From Ficedula albicollis (Eukaryota > Chordata > Aves > Passeriformes > Muscicapidae), in NCBI RefSeq assembly GCF_000247815.1, contig NC_021673.1, positions 112,881,479 to 112,945,478 of the forward strand: a stretch of DNA of 64,000 bases, in the 5' to 3' direction. Under the pieces are notes generated by a model that worked only from the letters and a program-made list of their open reading frames with translations, ran no database searches and was not told the DNA's origin. This document shows, one piece after another, positions 29,506 to 42,199 of the stretch. The number at the start of each line of letters is the position of its first letter. The stretch's first letter is position 1. A program made the translations under genes and the position numbers.

Positions 29506-32500
29506 AGGAACCATATTTTTTTTCTTGCGGGACCATTTTCACAAACATGATAAATGCCGTTTGTTGTCTTAAAAGTGAGCTGGAATATCTACAACATACA
29601 TTCCTGTCATAGGAAGCTCTATGGTGCACCTTGATGTTCTCTTTTATTGTAATTAGCAACATATCAATATTATTTTTGACACTGTGTGGTACAAAGGCCA
29701 TTTGTAATGACTAACAAATTTGTTGCTGATACAATAATACTTTCATTTTTCTATACTAAAGTGCTCCTTAATATGACATGTGAACTAAGGAACGGCTTCT
29801 CAGCACTTTCAGGTCTTCTGGTGGGAAAATAAGCCAGCCAAGTAGAAACCTAAAAGTAACCAAGTAAAAATTATCATCCACTGCTATGCCAGCAGCTAGC
29901 AAAACAGCGACTGGGCAATACTCATGAGAAAGCATGAGTATAGTCAGTTAATATATATCAGATTCGTAGTTGAGGAGCCTTTGTATTGGAATTGTATTGC
30001 GTTGTATTTATACTTAGTAGAGCTAGGATCCTCTATTTAAAAAGGAAAAAAGAAAAAAAAAACAGAGCAACCAGTCTTAGACTTCTATTTACCTATGTTT
30101 ATATAAGCCTGCTGGGAATCCTTATTTCTAGCTCAGGTTTTCCTGTCCACAGCACATAAGTCAATATTTGTTTGTACTTGCATCTTGAAATAGTTCTTGT
30201 ATTGACTGACATAATACAGAAATAAATTCCAGCCACAACATAGTTTTCCTTTGTTCAAAGGGTAAGAGTGTGACTAATGTGATAGGTCACTCATTCATGT
30301 CATATTGTCATTTTTGTATCAGGACTGCAACTTGCATGTGTGAGGTCATGATAAAATGTATTTTAAATGGCATTAGACTGGATGGTGCTATGTTACATTA
30401 CACAACTGACCAAACTCTTCCATAGTGCAGTTCCACTCCTTTCATTTTGGAGTCATTGGAGTTGCACCAGGATTAAATTCGAGCAATTAGTTAGCAACAG
30501 TGGTGAAGTGTTGTTACGGATTAGGTTTAGGGTATGAAAATACTCAAAAGCAGCCGCGGTGATGTGGGAGCCTGATTGAATCCCAGCGTGACTGAAAACC
30601 TTACGTGGATTTTGGTATCACACAAATGCCTAGAGGACAGCAACCCTAGGCCTTTGGTAAGAGCCCAGTCACATTTCAATGTTAATTTTGAATTACTCCT
30701 TTTTTTGTTGTTGTTTGATTGTTCAGGTTTCAGGCTCGATGTCATCGTGTTTACTAATGACCATGCCGTTTGCACCGTGGGTTGTTAATAGTTTATGCAC
30801 TGAAAAGTGGTGAAAGAATTACTTAAGAACACACTGCTCTGTGTTTGTGTGTACGTACGTATGTCTCCCAGTGTCCAGCATGAATAATTTACCTTTTCTC
30901 TTTTTTTTAAATCTCCAAAATTGTCCCCCTACTCCTACCCCTGGAGCAGCACTTTTGGGTGAGAGGGAGAAACACTTTTTTCTTTCCTCCCTCTTTATTG
31001 TTTTAATTGCATACCTGTGAGATATGCAGATAACGTTAGGGCATTTGCAGTGAGTGTGTTTGTGTGTTTCTGTTCTAAAATAATTTTCCAAGCAGAAACT
31101 CCCTTTGAAATAATGTTAAAAAAATAATTAAGAAATGGTGAACTGGATGCTCCCTGTTTGCATTTTATTTATCTGCTGAGATCTAGTACATGAAATAGCA
31201 TTTTAAAGACAAAAATAAAGGTTGAGCCATAAAGTGAAAGGTATATTCTCTGTACTATAGGCTTTCTTCTTGAGGGTGGTGCATGTTGTCAGGGTAAGCT
31301 ACAGAACGTGCAGATGGTTTTTCAGGGCCCTGCAATTCCTTGCACAGTTTTTAAGCTGGTGCATATGGTGCTTTATAATGCAATTTCTGAAGTAAAATTA
31401 CCTTATGCTGCACCCCCTTCCCCTTATGAACACACGCACAATTTTCAGAATCGTTATTGTAGCCTCTGGTTTAGCAGTTTCTCCAAGGTGTGGTGAAGTA
31501 CCAGGATAAGCACTCGAGATGAGCTGGGAAGTGTCACCACAAGGGATCATTTTAGCTGACATGAAGGGCCCTGCTCTGAACACTGAATGGCTTCTGCAGT
31601 CTCCTGGCAGCAGCGCAGCGCCTCGCCTTCCGTAGCTCTGCGGAACGCTGGGGGGAACCAGAGAAATATTCAGTGGCTTTATCATGGACCTGTGTAGCTA
31701 AATGTTTCTGAGTCTATGAAATCCTGTTGTCTTCGGTCATCATGCTTTGTCACTGTAAAACCAACGAAAAGAAAAAAAAAAGCATTTTTTAGTCTAATTT
31801 AAGGAGCTGCTTCTTTTATAGCACATAATATTTCGCTTTGTACTATATTTGATAGTTAAAGAATAATTTAGTCCGTAGAATAACTTTGTTGTATTTGTAC
31901 TGTTCATGAATGTTACAAGAAAAGTGCTTTACTTTGTTGCCATAATTCTCTTGTACTGCTGTAAAATATTTTTTCTGCTTTATGGAAACTTAACTTGGTT
32001 CACATTTTCAGTACAGGGTTTTTTGTGTGTATGTATTTTTTTTTTGTCAGTATTCTGAATGTTTACATCTGTTCAACATTAGCCATTCTATGCCTTTATA
32101 GGGCAGTATTACTCCTGCAGTGTAACAGCAATGTGAAATCCACTCGTACCTAACATGCATGAGAAATACAGATTTACTGGGGAGATCCCTAACGTGCATA
32201 GATACTTTTTCTATCTGCATTCAGTGAAGTAAATACCCTCCTTCAGTCCTCTACCAAAGAAAACGTTACTCCCACAGGACAAGCTCGGAAAGTGGTTCTC
32301 TGAATTTTCAGAAGGGGGTGTAGTTGGTTTCAGCAAGATTGCTACAGTTTAATGCTGTTATGCTTTGCTTTGTTACCCCACCAGATGTGACAGGGTGAAA
32401 CAAGCATTTTAGCAATTTTTTGTGTTTCGAGACAGTGTTTTGTTTAGAATTCAGGGATCATGCTTTCTTTAATGGTGCTGTTTGTTTTATTATTTTTTTA

Positions 32501-32554
32501 AGAAAACAACCTTTCGTTGCCTACAGAAATGACCATTCACAAAACCATAAATTA

Positions 32555-32666
32555 AATAAAATAATTTGTCTTCATAACGTTTCTCCCTTTCCTTACCCCC
32601 ATCCCTTTCCCTTGAAAATAAGAACTTGGGCTTCAATATTAAAATATTCTGGAAAAAAAAAATAAA
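32555..32666 (+). terminator. ASXL3: Candidate polyadenylation signals of ASXL3
   Basis: AATAAA occurs at 32555-32560 and 32661-32666. The second is followed within 15-40 bases by a T-rich downstream element. This is the best-supported end of the transcript in the window, though 31214 (AATAAA) may also be used. Confidence 0.4.
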
Positions 32667-32689
32667 GAGATAAAATAATAATTGTCATT

Positions 32690-34600
32690 TGTTTATTTAT
32701 TTTAAGTTCAGTGCCTTAGGCAGGAGATCCTCCGTGTGCACGTCTATTGTATGTACAGGTTGATGAACTAGAAATGTGAGAGAGAAATCAGCCCTTAGTA
32801 AAGGATTTTTCAATTACAATGACATAAGTTTGAATGACTTCTGATGTAATTCGAGTATTAATCATCTTATACTAGTAAAATAAAACTAGGTGTTGTATAC
32901 TAAGTTGTTTAAGTAGAACAGTGGATGACAGTGATTATATTCCTTTGGGTAGTTTATGCTGGGTGCATTTTAGTGCTTTGCCTCTGTCTGCAGCCCCTTC
33001 CAGAGCATCCTTAACAACAGCAACCATCCCAGCATGTGCTTCCCTGATTTCCCATTCTACAGCAGAAGAAATTAACTGTCCATGGTGCATGAAAGGCAGC
33101 CAGTCCAAGCTATATTCCTCAAAGCAGTTATTCAGGTTTGGAAGGCCTTCCTGAAATGGAAATTCAGTAGCCATTATATTAAAATGTAAAAAACCACAAA
33201 ATTTTCATCATGTTCATCTGCGAAAAGGGCTTTGAGTACTGATGGTGCAAAATGTTGCAGGATGAACAACAAACAGCTTTTTCACAAGCTTGCTTGGAAA
33301 TCTCAGAACTAAACACCATCTTTTGTCCAGCCTCCTGTCATTATTATTTCAGATGTGATACCATCTGAGGGTCTTGTTAGCAGCAGATGACAGTCTTGTC
33401 TGCCAAAATCTGTCCAAATGCAGAAAGAAGGCAATACCAACCTCTGTAATTTATAATTCAGTGACCTTTTTTTTTCATACCCAATACCCACCTAGCAAAC
33501 CCCCTCAACGCCTACTGTCATGCAGATTTTTTTTTTTAATTAATTTTTTTTTAATGGGCCTGTGCCAAAGCAGGGACCATCTCTGTTTCTGGAAGTAACA
33601 GCTTTTTTTATAATTTTTTTTATTTTTAATCTAAGCAATGCAATAATGTAATGTATATAATTTTGTTAAAGTTGTACTAGATACTAAATACTAAATATTT
33701 AGTTAATACTAAATATTAACTTTTGTGCTTTCTCTAATTAGATACTAAATACTAAATATTTAGTTAATACTAAGTATTAACTTTTGTGCTTTCGCTAATT
33801 TTTTTTATTTTTAATCTAAGCAATGCAATAATGTAATGTATATAATTTTGTTAAAGTTGTACTAGATACTAAATACTAAATATTTAGTTAATACTAAGTA
33901 TTAACTTTTGTGCTTTCGCTAATTTTAAACCTGTAAAATAATTTTGTGCATTTCTATTCTATCTTTAAAAAATAAGTATTCTGTTTTTCTGAGTGGTTTG
34001 CTAAGTGTTGCTGAGTGAAGCCTTGTGATGGCTTTTCTGTCGGTGTGCTGTCTCTGCCTTAGCCTGGCAGTTCAGCCAGCAGATGGCATCAGGAGAAAAC
34101 AGGCTGCTGTGGTCTCCAAGCATTCCTGTCCCCCGGCAAGAGTGCACAGCACGGAGAAATCCTGCCTGCCACGAATGCTGAGGGTTCCTGTTTCTTCTGT
34201 GCAGAGCTTTACTTGTAGTGAAAACAAGCCTTCCTTCCCCCTCCCCAGTCCTGCGACTCAGCTTTCAGTAAAAATGATGCCCTGAAGCTCACATCATCCT
34301 TCCCTGCTCTTGGCACTGTCTGAGTCGTGCAGTCTGGAATTGAAGTACTGATACACTGGAAAAAATTCTTCCCCGGGCCAGAGCCTGAACTTCTCTTTTT
34401 TTTTTTTTCCCACCCCCCTGCCCCAGTTTTCTTTGTCACTCGTGGATGAAAAGCAGCAGAACAATCTCTTGGTATTGAGGTACTCCACAGAATATAATCT
34501 GAAGGTATTACCACAGCTTGGTATGCAGATCTTGGTGTGATGCTGTTGAGCCTGGCCTTTGTTGGATGCAGGACTTGCAGTGGAAGGACCATCAACATGC
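32690..34600. other. Intergenic sequence downstream of ASXL3
   Basis: Apart from the compound tandem duplication there is no gene or repeat that I can identify. There are T-rich runs near 33465-33560 and 34398-34410. Open frames of 60-130 codons lack any recognisable family signature. Confidence 0.6.
33610..33930. repeat. Compound AT-rich tandem duplication (61-bp unit inside a 185-bp unit)
   Basis: A 61-bp unit starting AGATACTAAATACTAAATAT occurs at 33679 and 33740. A larger unit containing TTTTTAATCTAAGCAATGCA at 33622 recurs at 33807, and this brings a third copy of the small unit at 33864. Each small unit contains the perfect 14-bp palindrome ACTAAATATTTAGT. Confidence 0.92.
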
Positions 34601-34601
34601 A

Positions 34602-34860
34602 ATCATAGAATAGTTTAGGTTGGGAGGAATCTTAAAGCCCACCTAGTTCCAACTCCCCTGCTGTGGGCAGGAACACCTTCCACTGGACCAGGTTGCTCAA
34701 AGCCCCATCAGCCTGACCTTGAACACTTCCAGGAACAGGGCATCCACAGCTTTTCTGGGCAATCTGTCCCAGTATCCCACCACCTTCACAGTAGAGAATT
34801 TCTTGTTAATATCTAATCTAAACCTGCCTATATCTAATTTAAACCTGTTCAGTTAAAATA
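34602..34860 (-). mobile_element. CR1 LINE 3' fragment, minus strand
   Basis: The sequence starts AATCATAGAATAGTTTAGGT, then GGGAGGAATCTTAAAGCCCA, the complement of the CR1 3' end. It continues through the CCTTCCACTGGACCAGGTTG and GACCTTGAACACTTCCAGG blocks. It is about 250 bp, moderately diverged. Confidence 0.9.
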
Positions 34861-34875
34861 CCTTGGAGCACCACC

Positions 34876-35418
34876 ACACTGCAAACAGCTTTTCGTGCTA
34901 AGGAAGGTAGGCAGTCACAGGTTACCTGCTGGTAACTGCTTGTGGAGGCAGATTACATTGTTTGTACAGCTGGTTTTTATAGGAACTGAGCTAGACATAG
35001 AAACAAAACCACATTCATTGAGACAATTCAGGAACCTGGACATTGGCACTCTGCAAATACATAGGAGAAGCTCGTATCTCAGTTAAATATCAGGCACTTG
35101 CTTTTAAGTATTGAAGGCTCATGCTCAGAACTTGGGAGATGCCTCTTGATACACTGCAAACAGCTTTTCGTGCTAAGGAAGGTAGACAGTCACAGGTTAC
35201 CTGCTGGTAACTGCTTGTGGAGGCAGATTACATTGTTTGTACAGCTGGTTTTTATAGGAACTGAGCTAGACATAGAAACAAAACCACATTCATTGAGACA
35301 ATTCAGGAACCTGGACATTGGCACTCTGCAAATACATAGGAGAAGCTCGTATCTCAGTTAAATATCAGGCACTTGCTTTTAAGTATTGAAGGCTCATGCT
35401 CAGAACTTGGGAGATGCC
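34876..35418. repeat. 275-bp tandem duplication
   Basis: 34876-35150 and 35151-35418 are head-to-tail copies beginning ACACTGCAAACAGCTTTTCG. They are practically identical (for example GGTAGGCAG versus GGTAGACAG). Because the unit is open in one frame, the same 58-residue peptide appears twice, but nothing suggests that it is coding. Confidence 0.96.
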
Positions 35419-35419
35419 A

Positions 35420-37500
35420 TCACCATCAGTGATGATATCAACATTTGTTTCACATAGTCACGGGGGCAAAATTCCTGGATTGTACTTTTTGGAAGCTGAT
35501 GACACTGGATAAATGTGAGTTTCTATGTACAGGTCACCTTTCTGTTCTGTGTCTTTTGTCCTGATCTTGTAGAGCTTAGTTCATCCATCAGTTTTATCTC
35601 CATGTCTTTCCAACAAAAATTGAGCTTTCTTCCAGTGTCTCTGGTATCCTCATGCATCTGTCAGCAGGGTGGAGAATAGCTTAATATCCCACATAGAAAA
35701 AAACAGATTTAGAAATACACTGATTATACTGGATATTTGGGTTCTATTAATAAGAAATCATTGCTATATTGAGAAAATTAATGACTGTCAATATCAACAT
35801 ATAGGGGGAGATGTGAGCAGTGTTTTAAATATTGGTCCTTGCTGAAGTCTTACTTACTTCTGATTCCCAGCTGCTCAGATCCATTCCCCTTGATTGAGAA
35901 TTCTCAGCCCAACATCTGTAGTGCAGAATCTTTGCTTCTGCTGTGTGCATTTCTGGCATTTACAGGATCAAATCTGGACAGTGGTGGAGAGACTTGTGCC
36001 CAGTGACTCGATCTTCACTCATTTACCTCTGCATTGTGCAGAATAAGATGGAGCCTTGGGGGGAAATAATAGAAATAGAAATATAGAAAATAGAAATGCA
36101 GTAGCAACACACATTTCTTGACTTTCTTTAGATTATTGAGTGGAAAAATCCACGCCTCAGTTTTGTTAATGAGGGTGAGCAGGAGCTCAGAACAGACCAT
36201 AGTGCCAAGTTCCACCACAAGAGAGCATGTAGAGTTCAGCAAGCCCAAAGTATCCTCAGAATATTGGGAAAACAGATCCAACAAAGAAAAAATCATAGAA
36301 TTCTTAAGGTTGGAAAATATCTCTATGACCATCCAGTCCAACTCGGTGTCAGCCAAGTCTGCCACAGGAAAGAAGCATGGATAAGGAGATAGCTTGAGAC
36401 CAGAGAAAAAGAATCTTAATTGCATTTTTATCCTGCCAGTTGTTTAAATTACTCAGTATCTGTAGAATTGCAAGCATTAAGAACATCTTTTGTAGCTTTA
36501 AATTCATAGAGAATTTGAAATATTTAAGGAAGAATAGGCCCACAGCTAGTTGATAGGATGATGTTACAAACATTCATGGCTTATTTCTTAAAAACTGTGT
36601 TTGAAGATATTTTTCTGGGTGTAAGATTTAAGTTACTGTATGATCAACATTTTTCATATTAATGGCCTTGTTTTTTGATTTCCTAAAATAGGAATTTCAG
36701 AGCATTACTTTCCTGGTTATAAAATTACTTACTTGCACTGCCACACAAGTCTTAATTATGTTCTTCGTGGTGCAGGACAGCTCAAAAAGGAATCCAGAAA
36801 TACCTTCAGTATCACCTATTTCAGATAAATAAGTCATGCTGCCTAGAACTAACTAATCTGAGTTGGAGGGGAAATCTTCATTTGTCTTTTCAGTTCCTTC
36901 AAAATCAAGTGAAAGGGCAGTGAGGATAGCCATGAGATTCAAGGGAATTCGGAGAGTATTACTGGATTTGGGGAAGGTACTTTCTCCATTCTGCATCTTC
37001 TAAATTTCATGAGAAATAATGTCAAGACTTTTATGAATGTGTAGGTGACAGCAAAGAGGAATTGTATGTACAGTGGTGCCAGTGGTACTTGAATACTTAA
37101 TAAAAAAGGATTTAGGAAAACTTTGGCAGAAAATGAAATAACTCTTGTAAGGGATATAAAGCAGTATTTGTGAGGTGTCAGTCACATGGGGTTATTCTCT
37201 CTGGCATCTGTGATTGTGACATGGTTACAAAAATAAAAAGATTAAGGACAACAAGAGCAGAGCAAAGCATTAGAAAAGTGGGCTATGAAGATCATTTAAA
37301 TCAGGATTAGTATTACAGAATTTATTCTGCTGCAAAAAGAAGGCTGATTTTATTCACATAATTTACAACCTAAAAAACAGAATTGCCAGAACTCCGAAGG
37401 CCAGCTTGTCTCTGGTGCTCCTCAGTAGTCTCACACTGCTGAGGGCGGTGCTGGTGGTGAAGGTCTGCTTCACCCATCCTGCATGGCCGTCACTCATGGA
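35420..37500. other. Intergenic sequence
   Basis: No gene is recognised. It contains one short CR1 3' end (see 36287-36370). The 136-codon minus-strand frame at 36015-36425 overlaps that CR1 fragment and is not credible as a gene. Confidence 0.6.
36287..36370 (-). mobile_element. CR1 LINE 3' end, minus strand
   Basis: AATCATAGAATTCTTAAGGTTGG... and CCATCCAGTCCAACTC are the complement of the CR1 3' terminal block. Only about 80 bp remains. Confidence 0.85.
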
Positions 37501-38900
37501 CACAGTTTGTTTCAGTGCTTCACTGTTCTTGCAATTAGAGGGCTTATCCTAATGTTTAACCCAGATCTCCCTTGCTGCTGTTTAAGCCCATTCAGTCTTA
37601 TCTACTCCTTGCAGGCATGGAAAAATAACTTCTTCCTGTACTGTTTGCAGCAGTCTATTAGATATCTAGGCTGTTCATTTTTCTCTCTTGCTTTTCTGTT
37701 GTTTAATTTAAATAATCCTGATAATCAGCCTTTCTTGATAGATCATGTTTTCCAAACTCCTATCATTTTCATTGATCTTCTGTGGACTCCCTCCAGTCAG
37801 TTCAGATTCTTTCTGTTTTCAGATCCCAAGAGTGAACACATTATCTCAGTTTGAGGCTGAGCAGAAAGGTGGGACTGGTCTGCATGTCCTAGAGGCTAAA
37901 ATTGTACCCTGTGTCCCAGATCAGTGTTTGGTTTGTCAATGACCTGTTTGACTTGGCCCAGTAACACTCTGCATCCTGTTCAGTAAAGCTGCTTTTAGCT
38001 GCTTCTTCCCCACATTTGAAGAATTATTTCTAAGTATAGGATATTCTGTTTATCAGCACTTAGTGGTATCATAAGCTTTTATACCATAACTTGAACTCGT
38101 CCAAATCATTTTAAAATCCAGTCCTATGTCTCAAGAAGGTTACACTATTTCCCAGGCAGTTATCATCTGCAAATTCAGAAAAAGAGGACCATGCTGTCAC
38201 ATGGCCTGTGTTGAAGGGCCCTCCACAAGTCCACAAGCCCAGTCTTCTACTCAGAACTTGGTGTTCCATCACTCACCTCATTGGGTAAAATGCTGCAAGG
38301 AACTGGAGCCAAGCCAGAACTGACTCTGTTCCAGTTGTTGCTATGACTGTTTAAGAATGGTTTTCCCCCCATTTTTGACTAATTGGTTAACAGCCTTGCC
38401 TAGACCTTATTTTTCTGGTTTACTTATGAAAATGTGATGGAAATAATGGTAAAAGCTTTGCTGAAATTATTAAATGTGAGATATTGTGCTCTTAAGTCCA
38501 CAGAGCCTGTTGCTCTGGGTTGGCTCAGCTTCCTCTTGACCAATTCATATTGACCATAGCTGGTTTATTTTTTTATCTCTGGGGGTGCTTATAAACCACT
38601 GAGTTGTGCTAACACTCTTCTAGAGAATGAAATGAAGCTGATGATACTAACTCCCTGTCACTCCCTTTGTTTGGTTTTTTTTAAATCTAGGTAGTTATTT
38701 TGTTCATCCTTCCCCAGTTTTCCCTGCATCACCTGATTCCACAGGCTCTGCAAGGTAAGTCCTGGGGGCCCTGTGGCAGCATCAGCCCCACTTCAAGTGC
38801 TACCCAGTGACAGTCCTGATGCTCCCATCAGTTTAAAACATATACAGATGTTCTCTCTAACTTATTTAAGACTGAGATGTACCCTTTTCTCTCTGGAGCC
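37500..38900 (-). mobile_element. Ancient, decayed CR1-like LINE, minus strand
   Basis: Blocks in this region match, in order, the complement of the CR1 3' half with heavy decay. They include CTTATCCTAATGTTTAACCC, CTTCTGTGGACTCCCTCCAG, a TTATCATCTGCAAATTCAG segment and GACCAATTCATATTGACCAT. The matches are recognised by eye, and the boundaries are approximate. The open frames inside (for example 37483-37854) are by-products. Confidence 0.6.
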
Positions 38901-41900
38901 AATTATGTTAATTATCTGATAATAATCAATGGTTTTAGCATGCTTTTCCCTCTCCTTCACGTAGTTGACCAGCTGGCACTTTGCTGTTCCTCTTAACTGC
39001 TGATGTCTATCAAGAATGCCTTTTTGTGGCTGTTTTTAATGTCCTTTCCTGATCAAACTTAATTTTTTGTTTGGCGTTTCTGATTTCACCATTACAGACT
39101 TGTACTATAGGTTATCATTTTTTGTGTACTACTTTTCCTCAAGGAAAGAAGTGCTCCAGAAGAGGAAACATTGTTAAAAGTTCTCCTCTGGCTATCACTT
39201 ATCACTTCTCTGCAGTAAAAATTGACATGCTTCTTCAAAACCTTGTTTGAACTGAAAAAGAAACACTAAAAAACTTCAGGACAATCCAAACCCATCAAGC
39301 AATTTTAAGCTGAATATTAAAATACTTCCCAACCATTTTTGAAAATTTCTAAAATTTAAAAGGTAAAATTGATTTCAAGATGTTCAAGATCAATAATATA
39401 CAATACACAAGAGAGAAACTATGATGTTCAGATCACAAGACAAACTAGGAAGAAAATAGTACCTTGAAACAGCATGTTGTTATCAAGATAAAGCTAGTCC
39501 TGAAACAAAAAGAAGGGTCCATACTGAATATCAGAAAATGAACTGTAATGCTAACTACAGAAAAATGATAAAGAAATCACGAGCATAATGTCTGTTTGGT
39601 CTAAAACATTAAGAGCCTAAGGGATTAAATCCCTTTTATGTACCACAAAAAAAAAATAATTTCAAAGTACTAATTCACCTGTCATAAACACTAAATTAAG
39701 ATTAGCTGCACTTCTTCACTTTCTTACACATTTTGCAGAATTTAGTGTTTTTTGGCTGGCTTTCTGTGGCTGTACAGCTGGTAGTTATTTGCTCCAGTGT
39801 TAGGAAGTGTAAATGGGTACCAGTTCACTATTACAGGATTCTAAATCAACTTAATGTTCATTTTATTTGTGAATAGATCTCTGTCACTTGTCAAGAAGAA
39901 AGAATCTATTTCCTCTAATGTTAATATATAGTTTGGGGCCTCCTCATGCAGAAGCATTACATGTAGATGAATTACAGACTGGTTCAAAGCATATACACAG
40001 GAAATAAAGAAAACCACTGGCATTATTTACGTTTTGATCCCTTTTTTCCTTAGAATAGACTAAGATTTGTTTGGAACTGGAATGCATATACAGAAGGACC
40101 CCAAAGTTGAATATCCAGCCAACCAAAGTGCAGCAAAACCCCCACTGCAGCTGCCACTATCAGCCCTCTGCAGTGATGCCCCCTCTGTCACTTTGCCAAG
40201 AGGGAGCTGTTGCAGAAAATAAATAAATTCTCTGCATTCAACCAAGCAGGAGAGGTCTCAGCTTAAGCAGACGCAGGAGGGTGAAAAAAGAAATACTAAT
40301 CAGACATTTAGAAAGGTAAACATTCCTTGTTTGTGCCTCAAAAATAATCTTTCTTCTGCTTGAGGCAAAATGTTATTAAAGAGTATTGGGTCGTACACAC
40401 CGAATTTCTCCTATCAAAAAGCGATGGCATAGAGAAGTAGGTTTATTATTGCTTAAATGATAGGGTTTTATTAAAAAAGTACTTGGTATTGTACAATAAC
40501 CTTTTCTTATTTTTCGAAATTATTGCTCTTTAGTTGTCTACTTGCCCTCTAAAACTTATTAGTGTACTTTATAGTCATCCTCCTACTAAGAGTTGCACAA
40601 ATTCACTGTATTCACTCTGGAGCAACTGGGAATGAAGCAGAGTTAGGGAGCACAAGCACATAAAGTGTCCCAAAGGACATGGGTGGGGTAATCACGATTG
40701 CTTCTTAATTACACATGTATGTACCATGCATGTAAGCTTCATTGTAGTTACAGAGTGTATCTGCCAAAGACTTTTTCTGCTGAAATTATGGTCCTGGTAG
40801 GCAGGAAGACCTTGTCCTGCAGGCAGTGTGGACAGCAGGCCATACTGACTAAACTACTGACATCTGGGAATGGTTGTGAGCTCCAAGGCCAACTGGCAGA
40901 GCCAGCACTGGGACTTTCCTGGAATGATGCTTCATGGTGCAGGACAGAGCCTCAGCAGAAGTTGTTCCTACAGTGTATTAGTAGGCATGACTGTGTTTAA
41001 TTGCTGAAAAAGGTCCTGGACCCTTCTTAATTTACAGTCACAGGAGAAGCCCAGATGTCTGTCAAGATGTACAGGGTTTATTTCCTGGAATGAGTTGCTT
41101 AGGTCACGTGTGAAGACATATACAGACAAGGAGTCTGAGATGTATCACTTTTACAGGCTTATCAGAATTGCTAATTGCTGCATGTGCACTAGAGACACAC
41201 TTATAGCCTGAAAATTCCAGGCAGTAATATGGTAACCATAAGAGGGGGGTTGAGTCTGTGCAAATAACTGTTTTAACTTTTGATGTTATTCTTCCTTCTA
41301 TCATTTGCTGCTGTGCTTTGCTGAAAAGCTGTTAAGTGTAAGATTAACATGGTTGCAGATTTTACTCATGATCTCACTGTTGTGTTTCTCAGTTTTTTCT
41401 CATTCAGCGGCTTATGTTCTCAAGAGGAAATTACAGATGTAGCTCACTTATACTGTTGGATTCAGCATCACACATCTATCACCTCAACTCTATTTCAGTA
41501 TAATCTGGTTCTTTTCTTCTCTCTAAACATGCTGTGTTAGTCAACTGTACTTCTGAAAGCCAGAATTTACTCCACAGAAGGCAGGTCTCTAATAGAGGCA
41601 AGAATTCCTTTCAGTATTTACAAGACATTCTGGAATTTTCATTGTCTTTCACAGTCTCAATATTGTATTTTTCCTCAGGCAAGAACATTCACAATGTCAA
41701 CACTCTCTGTTTTTCATGATCTCGCCTCTGCCTCAGAAATATAACCTTTCTCCAGCTCCTCTCATCGTATCTCTTCCATACCTACTTTCCTTCTCATTTT
41801 AGTGCTCTGATTTGTCCAGTGGTGCTGTGTCTCCTGCATCTGCTGCCTTTGCTCTAATTTTTTTAGTGCCTTGGGGTTTTACTTGTTCAACACTTGTTGG

Positions 41901-42049
41901 CTACCAACATTGAGACAAGCCTTTGAGACAAGTCCTCATTTCCCAGGGATGCTTATCTACAAAGGATAGTGGAGGCACAGTGGAGGTGTTTAAGATGGAG
42001 GGTGATTCTTTTATACATCCAAAGTCCAAAGATCTGCTTGGGGAACCCC
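38901..42049. other. Intergenic sequence
   Basis: AT-rich and unique. 38930-39120 may be a further decayed LINE remnant. No gene, RNA or regulatory site can be supported. Confidence 0.55.
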
Positions 42050-42195
42050 ATGGGGTACAACGTCAGAGAAAACGAGGGTCCAGGAGAACTGGCTGATCTT
42101 CAAGAATCTGAACTCAAGAATGGCCCATCCCTACCAAAACATAATCAAGCAAAGCCAGCAGGAGGCCTGAATGAATGAATGAGGAACTCCTCTCT
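42050..42195 (+). mobile_element. CR1 LINE internal fragment (between endonuclease and reverse transcriptase)
   Basis: The stretch GAGAACTGGCTGATCTTCAA... followed by GCCAGCAGGAGGCCTGAATG resembles the linker part of CR1 ORF2. Only about 145 bp is recognisable. It is not a 3' end, unlike most copies in the window. Confidence 0.55.
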
Positions 42196-42199
42196 TTGG

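Larger units (their letters stand above)
27025..32685 (+). other. ASXL3: ASXL3 3' untranslated region (end inferred)
   Basis: No open frame of interest follows the stop. Human ASXL3 has a 3' UTR of several kilobases. Candidate AATAAA signals are at 30231, 31214, 32555 and 32661; the last is followed by a T-rich stretch (TTTGTTTATTTATTTTAAG) suited to cleavage. Two earlier signals could give shorter isoforms. The region contains a 667-bp tandem duplication and a possible inverted-repeat transposon. The end is inferred, since no transcript evidence is available. Confidence 0.6.
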
